Assembly (NCBI GenBank): GCA_026999335.1
Contig: JALTPW010000248.1
Span: forward strand, 1-12,814
From: Chromatiales bacterium
Lineage (GTDB): Bacteria > Pseudomonadota > Gammaproteobacteria > SZUA-152
Direction: 5' to 3'
DNA: 12,814 nucleotides
Numbering within the stretch: the first letter of the stretch is position 1; each line of letters opens with the position of its first letter. Positions 6,504-12,126 of this stretch are shown here, piece after piece. Below the pieces are notes generated by a model. That model was not told the DNA's origin, did no database searches, and was given only the letters and a program-made list of their open reading frames with translations. Both the position numbers and the translations under genes were made by a program.

Positions 6504-7502
6504 TCACGACAAGGCACCGCCACAACTGCTGCCCTGCCCGGCGGTACAGCCATAGCAGTGACCGCTGACCACGATCGACTCGCCCGCCAGATCGACGCCC
6601 AGCAGATCGGAGAGATGGGTTGCGCCCTTTTCCGCGCACGGGGCCAGCCCGATGATCCCGCGGGTGATGGGTAGTTTCAACATCTGATTGAAATCGCAGT
6701 CGTAGACATAACCTTGCCAATCGACACTCAGCAAACTGCGGCACATCACGGTGGCAAGGTTGGCATCACTGTGCGAGGCCGTCAGCAGCGCCATGTATTC
6801 ATCGAACTGCCCGCGCGAAATCAGCGTGCTACCAAAGCGCTGGATGGGCATATTGGCCAGCGTCAGCAGTTGATTGAATTCAATACCATGCACCGTGCGC
6901 AGCTGCTGCTTGTAATCCGCCTCCAATGCACCCTGCCCCGGCGGCAAAAAAGGGCCACCGGGATTGTAGACCAGATTGAGCATCAGCCCGCTGCCGGGCT
7001 GACCGTATCCCAACCGGTTCAAGCGCTGCAAACCACGAATACTGACGTCATACACCCCCTTGCCACGCTGGTCATCGACGTTCTCCTTCTGATAACAGGG
7101 CATGGAGGCCACCACCTCCACCTGCTGTCCGGCCAGAAATTCTCCCAGACTCTCATACCCGGGCTCCTCAAGAATCGTCAGATTGCAGCGATCTATCACA
7201 TGCACCCCGAGTTTGCGTGCCTCGCTCACCAGAAAACGAAAATGCGAGTTCATCTCCGGCGCACCGCCGGTCAGATCCAACGTGCTGATCTTTGCATCGC
7301 CCTTCGCGCTGCGCAGATAATCCAGCACCGTGTCGATATTCGCCTCGTCCATCAATTCCGTGCGCTTGGGGCCGGCATTGACGTGACAATGCAGGCACTG
7401 TTGATTGCACAGATAACCGAGGTTGACTTGTAACGTGGTCACACCCTCGCGTGACAGGGCGGGAAATTTGGTTTGTTGTAGTAATGGCAGGGTTTCCAGC
7501 AT
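6504..7502 (-). CDS. arsS: Arsenosugar biosynthesis radical SAM protein ArsS
   Basis: ArsS is a radical S-adenosylmethionine enzyme thought to attach a 5'-deoxyadenosyl group to a methylated arsenical, leading to arsenosugars. From the ATG at 7502 it has 332 aa, with the 4Fe-4S cluster motif C32-x3-C36-x2-C39 (CNQQCLHC), the glycine-rich SAM motif TGGAPEM (78-84), a conserved VNAGPKRTE segment after the cluster, and a cysteine-rich C-terminus (GHCYGCTAGQGSSCGG) that may hold an auxiliary cluster. I chose the ATG at 7502 because GAGAGAG lies just upstream and MLETLPLLQQ fits the family start; a GTG at 7520 is the alternative. It heads a three-gene leftward operon. The usual methyltransferase ArsM is not in the window. 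Confidence 0.93.
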   Translation of the reverse strand: MLETLPLLQQTKFPALSREGVTTLQVNLGYLCNQQCLHCHVNAGPKRTELMDEANIDTVLDYLRSAKGDAKISTLDLTGGAPEMNSHFRFLVSEARKLGVHVIDRCNLTILEEPGYESLGEFLAGQQVEVVASMPCYQKENVDDQRGKGVYDVSIRGLQRLNRLGYGQPGSGLMLNLVYNPGGPFLPPGQGALEADYKQQLRTVHGIEFNQLLTLANMPIQRFGSTLISRGQFDEYMALLTASHSDANLATVMCRSLLSVDWQGYVYDCDFNQMLKLPITRGIIGLAPCAEKGATHLSDLLGVDLAGESIVVSGHCYGCTAGQGSSCGGALS

Positions 7503-7683
7503 ATCTCTCTCGCAAATCACCTAAAATATGAATGGTCATCGGGCAGAATCAGAGGGCCATTTACGCCCCCCCCTGCGCCAGGAATGCACCAAACGGCTTG
7601 AAGCCACCCAGCGTGACAGGCAGAATACTTTACCACGCCGCACAGGCACCCCTACATGACGCACAAACGGGACAAATGTTACC

Positions 7684-8292
7684 TTGAACCAGCAGCTACC
7701 CAGCGACAACGAGCTGATTCCCCGATTGCTAGCGCATGATGAAACCGCCTATACGCAGGTGGTCTCTGCCTATCATGGCCTGATGGTGCACCTGGCCCGT
7801 GCCATTGTCGGCCCTGCCATCGCCGACGAAGTCGCCCAGGAGGCCTGGCTGGCCGTGATTCGGGCTCTGCCACGTTTTGAGCGGCGTTCCAGCCTGAAGA
7901 CCTGGATTCTACGCATCGTCAGCAATACGGCCAAAACCCGCCTGCGGCACGAATCCCGCACCGTCAGTCTGGAAGACGCGCCGGGCGAGCAAGCCAACAC
8001 CGGCGCCAACCGATTCAATGCCTCGGGCCGCTGGGCCAGCCCACCCACCGTTTGGCATGCTGATACACCGGACGACCTGCTGGCCAGCCAGGAACTGCGT
8101 ACCTGCATCGACACTGCCCTCCGTGCCCTCCCCCCCCTGCAACGCGCCGCGCTGACCTTACGCGATATGCAGGGACTGGACATGGAAAGTATTTGTAAGG
8201 TTTTGGAGGTTTCCGAGTCCAATGGACGGGTACTGCTGCACCGTGCACGTAATCGCATACACGCGGCAATTGAAGAGTTTTACCTACAATGA
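7684..8292 (+). CDS. ECF-type RNA polymerase sigma factor
   Basis: This is an alternative sigma factor directing RNA polymerase to a small regulon. The 202-residue protein has region 2 at about 20-88 (DEVAQEAWLAVIRALPRFERRSSLKTWI-like -10 recognition segment, seen in pieces) and region 4 at about 135-196 with the helix-turn-helix ESICKVLEVSESNGRVLLHR (169-188). Between them is a distinctive linker, RFNASGRWASPP (110-121), seen in one ECF group paired with small zinc-binding anti-sigmas. The start is TTG at 7684: an in-frame stop lies at 7657-7659, there is no ATG or GTG between, and the next ATG falls inside region 2. It overlaps the anti-sigma gene by 4 nt (ATGA) and is divergent from arsS across about 180 nt. 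Its regulon and signal are unknown. Confidence 0.9.
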   Translation: MNQQLPSDNELIPRLLAHDETAYTQVVSAYHGLMVHLARAIVGPAIADEVAQEAWLAVIRALPRFERRSSLKTWILRIVSNTAKTRLRHESRTVSLEDAPGEQANTGANRFNASGRWASPPTVWHADTPDDLLASQELRTCIDTALRALPPLQRAALTLRDMQGLDMESICKVLEVSESNGRVLLHRARNRIHAAIEEFYLQ

Positions 8293-8570
8293 AAATAATG
8301 AATATGATGCCGAGTTGCCGTGAAATCACCGAACAGGCCAGTGACTATCTGAATCAGGATCTGTCCCCCTGGCAGCGGGCCGCCTTCCGCATGCACTTGC
8401 TGATGTGCGTCTATTGCCGCCGGCATGTAAAACATCTCGGGCTCACCGTAGCCACTCTGGGGAAAATCGCCAGCGAAGAGAAAGCGCGTGAAAACGACGA
8501 CATCCAGCAAATTATCGCACTGATCAAACGGCAACAGAAAGAGTCCCCCGAGCAAAAGGGCGGGGACTGA
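8289..8570 (+). CDS. Soluble zinc-finger anti-sigma factor (zf-HC2/ZAS type)
   Basis: This is predicted to bind and silence the sigma factor encoded immediately upstream. The 93-residue protein has the zinc-binding pattern C10 ... H36-x3-C40-x2-C43 (HLLMCVYC) in a helical N-terminal half, and a charged C-terminal tail (about 60-93) rich in Lys, Glu and Gln. There is no transmembrane segment, so it would act in the cytoplasm, unlike RseA-type membrane anti-sigmas. The ATGA overlap with the sigma gene implies translational coupling and near-equal amounts. A redox or metal response through the Cys/His cluster is possible for ZAS proteins, but nothing here identifies the signal. The ATG at 8289 is followed by two further Met codons (residues 4 and 6-7), so the exact start is uncertain. 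Confidence 0.87.
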   Translation: MKIMNMMPSCREITEQASDYLNQDLSPWQRAAFRMHLLMCVYCRRHVKHLGLTVATLGKIASEEKARENDDIQQIIALIKRQQKESPEQKGGD

Positions 8571-8579
8571 GTCAACCGC

Positions 8580-8611
8580 GTGGGCACAAAAAACGTGCCC
8601 ACCCTACATGC
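8580..8611. repeat. Palindromic repeat (GTGGGCAC family), copy 3
   Basis: GTGGGCAC (8580-8587), a 7-nt A-rich loop and GTGCCCAC (8595-8602), followed by CCTACATGC. It matches 69-100 at 31 of 32 positions. It starts 9 nt after the anti-sigma stop codon. The 8-bp stem might help end the sigma operon transcript, but no U-run follows. Confidence 0.8.
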
Positions 8612-8684
8612 ATCGCTTTGTAAGTTTTGTCTGTCCCCTGATTCTGGATTAAAAATTTATTATTTCAATGGATTGCGCAGAAAC

Positions 8685-8764
8685 GTCGCCTGGGTTGAGC
8701 CTGAGAAACTCCGCGCGAGGCGCACGATAAATTCCCGGGTTTCGCTACGCTCAACCCAGGCTAC
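8685..8764. repeat. 80-bp inverted-repeat element (CCCGGGTT family), copy 1
   Basis: GCCTGGGTTGAGC (8688-8700) is perfectly repeated in inverse orientation at 8749-8761, extending to 15 of 16 over 8685-8700 and 8749-8764. A second, inner stem pairs CCCGGGTT (8734-8741) with AACCCAGG (8753-8760), one mismatch. The right half, 8723-8769, matches 10240-10286 at 41 of 47 positions. The element sits in the 273-nt gap between the sigma operon and the tRNA genes; the remainder of that gap shows no gene. Confidence 0.78.
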
Positions 8765-8843
8765 TTGCTAAGTTTGTGGAGCGCCGTCAAGGACTGAGTG
8801 TAGATAAGTAGCCAAATCCGATGTTAAACTTGCCGCCACAAAC

Positions 8844-8919
8844 GGGGCCGTAGCTCAGCTGGGAGAGCGCTGCGTTCGCAATGCAGAGGTCGGGAGTTCG
8901 ATCCTCCTCGGCTCCACCA
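8844..8919 (+). tRNA. tRNA-Ala (anticodon CGC)
   Basis: A full cloverleaf of 76 nt with encoded CCA (8917-8919). The acceptor stem 8844-8850 pairs with 8909-8915 and contains the G3:U70 wobble that marks alanine tRNAs. The D arm is TAGCTCAGCTGGGAGAGC. The anticodon loop TTCGCAA (8875-8881) gives anticodon CGC at 8877-8879, reading GCG codons. The T arm runs 8892-8908 with TTCGATC in the loop. It stands 79 nt before a tRNA-Arg gene on the same strand. Confidence 0.95.
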
Positions 8920-8998
8920 ATAAACCGGTATACGTTGCATCCCGAGCCATCCGATTCAGACCCGGCCAGCACGCAGCAACTCATTCCCACTTTAACAT

Positions 8999-9075
8999 GC
9001 CCCGGTAGCTCAGCTGGATAGAGCAGCCGCCTCCTAAGCGGCAGGTCGGACGTTCGAATCGTCTCCGGGGCGCCA
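8999..9075 (+). tRNA. tRNA-Arg (anticodon CCT)
   Basis: A full cloverleaf of 77 nt with encoded CCA (9073-9075). The acceptor GCCCCGG (8999-9005) pairs perfectly with 9065-9071. The anticodon stem GCCGC/GCGGC (9026-9030, 9038-9042) encloses loop CTCCTAA with anticodon CCT at 9033-9035, reading the AGG codon. The 3' end lies 12 nt from the stop of the convergent PilZ gene, so there is almost no room for a separate terminator. No integrase or attachment duplication is visible beside it. Confidence 0.95.
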
Positions 9076-9087
9076 TTTTCCCACCCT

Positions 9088-9405
9088 TCATGCGGGCCCC
9101 ACCTTCGTCAGCTTGCAGGAGACTTCGTAGCGCAGATCGGCATTGGGCTCGCAGCGCACCACCCGCCCCTGCGCCGAGATGGCGGGAATAACTTTGTCCT
9201 TGCCAGGCTTTACTAGAATGGAGAGCGGCGTTTCGAGCAATAGCAATTCATCGCATTCGATACGCATACCGATCGCCGAAAAATCCACCAACCGAGCCAC
9301 ATTCCACTCCTGCGAATCGGCTGTACGGTAAAGTACCTGACACTGAGTCACTATACGCGGAAAGAGTCGCTTCTCCCGAAAAGGCTTGTCAGAAAAGCTT
9401 GTCAT
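9088..9405 (-). CDS. Stand-alone PilZ domain protein
   Basis: This 105-residue protein is essentially one PilZ domain and is a predicted cytoplasmic c-di-GMP receptor. Both ligand motifs are intact: R13-x3-R17 (RLFPR) and D41-x-S43-x2-G46 (DFSAIG), with the expected beta-barrel pattern following (GRVVRCEP...RYEVSCKLTKV). It has no second domain, so its output must come through a partner protein that cannot be named from the sequence. It is convergent with the tRNA-Arg gene and divergent from the cupin gene. The ATG at 9405 is adopted, with only a weak purine-rich stretch upstream. Confidence 0.87.
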   Translation of the reverse strand: MTSFSDKPFREKRLFPRIVTQCQVLYRTADSQEWNVARLVDFSAIGMRIECDELLLLETPLSILVKPGKDKVIPAISAQGRVVRCEPNADLRYEVSCKLTKVGPA

Positions 9406-9543
9406 CCAGTTGCCCGATTGAGATGGAATACGATATATCGCTATATTTACACCCTTGTATATCGGCGTATCTGACTAAGTTTGAAGCCTCGAACGAGACC
9501 TATTCGCCACCCGCAACAGCAGCAACGCAAATGCCCAATACGG

Positions 9544-9549
9544 TATACT
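9544..9549 (+). promoter_or_regulatory. Possible -10 box upstream of the cupin gene
   Basis: TATACT is a 5-of-6 match to the sigma-70 -10 consensus and lies 34 nt before the ATG at 9584. No recognisable -35 hexamer is found at 16-18 nt spacing, so the call is weak. Confidence 0.3.
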
Positions 9550-9583
9550 GCCTGCCCCACCCATAACACGTATGGATCGACCC

Positions 9584-9859
9584 ATGCCGCAAATCAACAT
9601 TGAACATCACGTCTCCCCAGCCAAGCTGGATGCCATGGGCGTGGATGGATGGCCACTCTGGAGCAAGGAAGCTTCGCGTTTCGACTGGCACTACGATAAC
9701 GAAGAAATCTGCTACATCCTGGAAGGCGAGGCCATTGTAACCCCCCTTGGCGGAAAACCTGTCACCATCGGCCGTGGCGATTTGGTGCATTTTCCGGCAG
9801 GCATGTCCTGCGAGTGGGAAATCACCGCCGATATTGAAAAGCATTACACGTTTAAATAG
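9584..9859 (+). CDS. Small single-domain cupin protein (Cupin_3/DUF861-like)
   Basis: A compact 91-residue cupin, predicted to be a small beta-barrel in the cytoplasm. Visible features are WPLWSKEASRFDWHYDNEEICYIL (seen in pieces), the turn LEGEAIVTPLGG, GRGDLVHFPAGMSCEWEI and a closing KHYTF. The first cupin motif has a His (in DWHYDNEE) and Glu residues that could hold a metal; the second motif lacks the usual His, so metal binding is uncertain. No substrate can be assigned. I prefer the ATG at 9584 because GGA lies 7 nt upstream and homologues begin at this point; an ATG at 9572 adds four residues. It is followed by yheU after 30 nt. Confidence 0.8.
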   Translation: MPQINIEHHVSPAKLDAMGVDGWPLWSKEASRFDWHYDNEEICYILEGEAIVTPLGGKPVTIGRGDLVHFPAGMSCEWEITADIEKHYTFK

Positions 9860-9889
9860 GCGCCAATCCTCCCGTCGCAGACCACTCAC

Positions 9890-10141
9890 ATGTTGATCCC
9901 CCACAAACAGCTCAGCCCGGAAACCCTGAACAACCTCATTGAAGAATTTGTCAGTCGCGACGGGACGGACTACGGCGCGGAAGAAATTCCCTTAACACAA
10001 AAAACCGAGCAGGTGCTAAGGTTATTACAACAAGGCGAAATCGCTATTCTCTTCGACGAAGAAACCGGCAGTTGCAATATTGTCCCCTGCCGAGAACTGG
10101 CTCACCATGGTATTAGAGAGCCCTATAAAGCCCCCCCTTGA
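9890..10141 (+). CDS. yheU: YheU family protein (UPF0270)
   Basis: A conserved small protein of unknown function found across gammaproteobacteria. The 83 residues begin MLIPHKQLSPETLNNLIEEF and continue with SRDGTDYGAEEIPL and a Gln/Leu-rich helix, closely following the E. coli YheU pattern (LSPETL, LIE.FV.R.GTDYG). The last 13 or so residues are poorly conserved. It is co-directional with the cupin gene 30 nt upstream and probably shares its transcript. No Shine-Dalgarno is apparent. The family is recognised; the function is not known. Confidence 0.92.
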   Translation: MLIPHKQLSPETLNNLIEEFVSRDGTDYGAEEIPLTQKTEQVLRLLQQGEIAILFDEETGSCNIVPCRELAHHGIREPYKAPP

Positions 10142-10164
10142 CCTTAAAGGGTGGCGTCCAGAAT

Positions 10165-10317
10165 GGTACTGACTCAAGCTTGAGGACTTGGAATACCGTC
10201 ATTCCCGCGCAGTCGAGAATCCGCAAACGTGGGAGGCGACACGATAAACTCCCGGGTTTCGCTGTGCTCAACCCGGGCGACTTACTGGATCCATGGCTGT
10301 AGACTTAAGTCAGTACC
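10165..10317. mobile_element. 153-bp MITE-like element with 14-bp terminal inverted repeats
   Basis: GGTACTGACTCAAG (10165-10178) and its inverse CTTAAGTCAGTACC (10304-10317) match at 13 of 14 positions and bound a non-coding stretch. The left end also contains a perfect 12-bp palindrome, CTCAAGCTTGAG (10173-10184). Inside are a degenerate ATTCCCGCG palindrome (about 10201-10220) and a copy of the CCCGGGTT repeat. It lies between the convergent yheU and pgaD genes, covers most of the gap 10142-10334, and encodes nothing visible. No target-site duplication is evident, so the mobile-element reading is inference from the inverted ends. Confidence 0.5.
10240..10286. repeat. CCCGGGTT-family repeat, copy 2
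   Basis: A 47-nt stretch matching 8723-8769 at 41 positions. It contains a perfect hairpin, CCCGGGTT (10251-10258) with AACCCGGG (10270-10277), with an 11-nt loop. Unlike copy 1 it lacks the left-hand inverted arm and sits within the larger inverted-repeat element. Confidence 0.75.
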
Positions 10318-10334
10318 CCCCTTCGGGCGGGCGG

Positions 10335-10862
10335 CTAACTGGCCTTTGAAACGGCAAGCATCATACCCTGCGACAGGGGCTCGTTCGCCGGCTGTCCCTC
10401 TGAAAAATGGTAGACTTTCAACGCATCCGCCTCGACGGAGCGGATCCCCCCCTGCTCGGTGAGTCGAATAAGCAACTGATCGGAACTGTGCCAATCAGTC
10501 AGCGCCAAGGGACAAATACCAAACGAGTCCGCCAGCTCACTGCGGCCAACGGAGTTGCACGGATTCTGCCTGCCTGTGTGCAAGCGATGCCGCAGGGTGT
10601 TGTAGCGGATCCACAGCCAGAAACCCAGCACCACGACGCCAACCAGCAACAGACCCAACGAAAATATTTCGAAATTGATCTCCTTTGCCGCCACGCCGAT
10701 AATCGACAGGTCAACACCGACCAACGTCAGCGCGGGTTTAAATACCGGCAACAGCAGATAAAACCATGACAGCCACAACATCAGGGTCATCGTCCCCTGC
10801 ACGAGTCTGCGCACACTTCCCTGGTGACGTGGATTTTCAATAATCAGCGAATGACTGTTCAT
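10335..10862 (-). CDS. pgaD: Poly-beta-1,6-N-acetylglucosamine synthase subunit PgaD
   Basis: PgaD is the small inner-membrane partner of the PNAG synthase PgaC. In E. coli the pair together binds c-di-GMP, which switches polymer synthesis on. The 175-residue protein has two hydrophobic segments (about 22-42 and 66-86) joined by a short loop, then a soluble cytoplasmic tail. That topology, and the family-like tail with SFGICPLALTDWHSSDQLLIR, support the call. Sequence conservation in this family is low, so position matters: its ATG overlaps the pgaC stop by 4 nt (ATGA). It is the last gene of the operon. The product is longer than the E. coli protein as I remember it, mainly in the tail. Confidence 0.9.
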   Translation of the reverse strand: MNSHSLIIENPRHQGSVRRLVQGTMTLMLWLSWFYLLLPVFKPALTLVGVDLSIIGVAAKEINFEIFSLGLLLVGVVVLGFWLWIRYNTLRHRLHTGRQNPCNSVGRSELADSFGICPLALTDWHSSDQLLIRLTEQGGIRSVEADALKVYHFSEGQPANEPLSQGMMLAVSKAS

Positions 10863-12124
10863 GGCCGTACTCCTCTGTCAGGACTGACCCAGGTGGCACG
10901 TTTGCCACGCGGTCGCAGCAGTGCCTTGGGCACCGCCACCACCAGGGTCAACAAGTTAATCAACCAATAAACCAGGGGATACCAGATCATCCAGTAATAG
11001 AGTTTCCCCAGGCCTTTCTCATAGCGCCCATCGATGTAAAAGCTCACCGCGAACTGGATCAAACAGGTTAGTCCCAGCAACAAACCGGCGGAACCCGGCA
11101 AAATGGAAAATGTCGCCACCCCCGCTAGCTGCGGCATGAACTGCAGCATCAGCCACAGGACGATCAGAGAGAGAATCGTGTAGGCCCATAATATGCTCAC
11201 CAGATACTCTGCGAACAACAGCCACAGGCGCCGCTGGCGCAGATGCAGAATCTGCGGCAGATAGCGGATAAAGACCTCCACACCACCCTGTGCCCAACGC
11301 AGGCGCTGGCTCCATAGGCCCCTGAGGGTTTCCGGCATTAAAATCCAGCACAGGGCATTGGGTTCAAAACGGATGTCCCAGCCGGCCAGGTGCAGTTTCC
11401 AGCTGACGTCGATGTCTTCGGTAATGGCATCCGTACTCCAATAATCCACGTCCAGCAAGGCCGATTTGCGAAACCCGGCCACCACACCGGAAACCGTAAA
11501 TACACGCCCATAAATACGCTGTGCCCGCTTGATCAAGCCGATAATGGAGGAAAACTCACCCACCTGAATCTTGCCCAGCAAGGTGGATCGGGTACGCACA
11601 CGCGGATTCCCGGTCACCGCGCCAACATGGCAATTATTGACGAAGTGTTTGATGATCCAGGCCGTGGCGTCGACATCCAGCAAGGCATCACCGTCGACAC
11701 AGACCAGGAATTCATTGAGCGATGTCAATGCACCCATGCGCAAAGCCGTGGCCTTGCCCTGATTCTCCGCCAGATGCACCACCCGCAAACGGGGGTATTG
11801 CCTGCCCAGTTCATCCAGCAGCTCTCCCGTGTTGTCAGTGCTACCGTCATTGATGGCGACAATTTCGAAATCGGGATAATTCTGTTTATCCAACGCCGCG
11901 ATGGTTTCGCGCAGATTGTCGCTTTCGTTATGGCAGGGCACCAGTATGCTCACTGCGGGAAAGTCCGGCAGCTTGCTCAGCGCAATACTGCCTATGGGCT
12001 GGCCACGCTCCCATTTAAAGAAGTACTGCAGACCACCCACCATCCACACATAAGCCATGAACAGCGGATAGACATAGGCGAAGACAAGTGCCCAGCTCAA
12101 ATAACTTATTATCCAGTCGTCCAT
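10859..12124 (-). CDS. pgaC: Poly-beta-1,6-N-acetylglucosamine synthase PgaC
   Basis: This is the processive family 2 glycosyltransferase that polymerises UDP-GlcNAc into PNAG, an adhesin of the biofilm matrix, at the inner membrane. The 421 residues contain N-terminal membrane segments (about 8-32), the GT-A domain with CHNE (64-67), AINDGSTDNTG (90-100, first Asp D93), the DXD motif VDGD (143-146), TED with the catalytic base (235-237) and QRLRW (273-277). Several C-terminal hydrophobic segments follow (about 303-325, 335-355, 370-400). All catalytic motifs of a processive synthase are intact. It starts 2 nt after the pgaB stop and overlaps pgaD. Confidence 0.96.
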   Translation of the reverse strand: MDDWIISYLSWALVFAYVYPLFMAYVWMVGGLQYFFKWERGQPIGSIALSKLPDFPAVSILVPCHNESDNLRETIAALDKQNYPDFEIVAINDGSTDNTGELLDELGRQYPRLRVVHLAENQGKATALRMGALTSLNEFLVCVDGDALLDVDATAWIIKHFVNNCHVGAVTGNPRVRTRSTLLGKIQVGEFSSIIGLIKRAQRIYGRVFTVSGVVAGFRKSALLDVDYWSTDAITEDIDVSWKLHLAGWDIRFEPNALCWILMPETLRGLWSQRLRWAQGGVEVFIRYLPQILHLRQRRLWLLFAEYLVSILWAYTILSLIVLWLMLQFMPQLAGVATFSILPGSAGLLLGLTCLIQFAVSFYIDGRYEKGLGKLYYWMIWYPLVYWLINLLTLVVAVPKALLRPRGKRATWVSPDRGVRP

Positions 12125-12126
12125 GC

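Noticed and set aside
5792..6553. Longer start for the TIGR04283-type glycosyltransferase at 6553
   Set aside because: It would overlap arsS by about 50 nt, and the extra 29 residues look like out-of-frame arsS sequence; MQISIIIPVLNE is the natural start.
6714..7433. 239-codon plus-strand frame opposite arsS
   Set aside because: His/Gln-rich composition typical of an antisense shadow; arsS has intact cluster and SAM motifs in the other strand.
7521..7683. Sigma-70 or ECF-type promoters in the arsS/sigma-factor divergent gap (for example AATACT near 7625)
   Set aside because: No -35/-10 pair with acceptable spacing could be found in either direction, so none is called.
8571..8843. Possible CRISPR array or attachment site in the repeat-rich gap before the tRNAs
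   Set aside because: Repeats are palindromic, of different families and not regularly spaced; no tRNA 3'-end duplication or integrase is present.
8787..8990. Minus-strand reading frame of 67 codons containing GAEEDRTPDLCIANAALS
   Set aside because: It is the antisense translation of the tRNA-Ala gene, a well-known spurious protein in many annotations.
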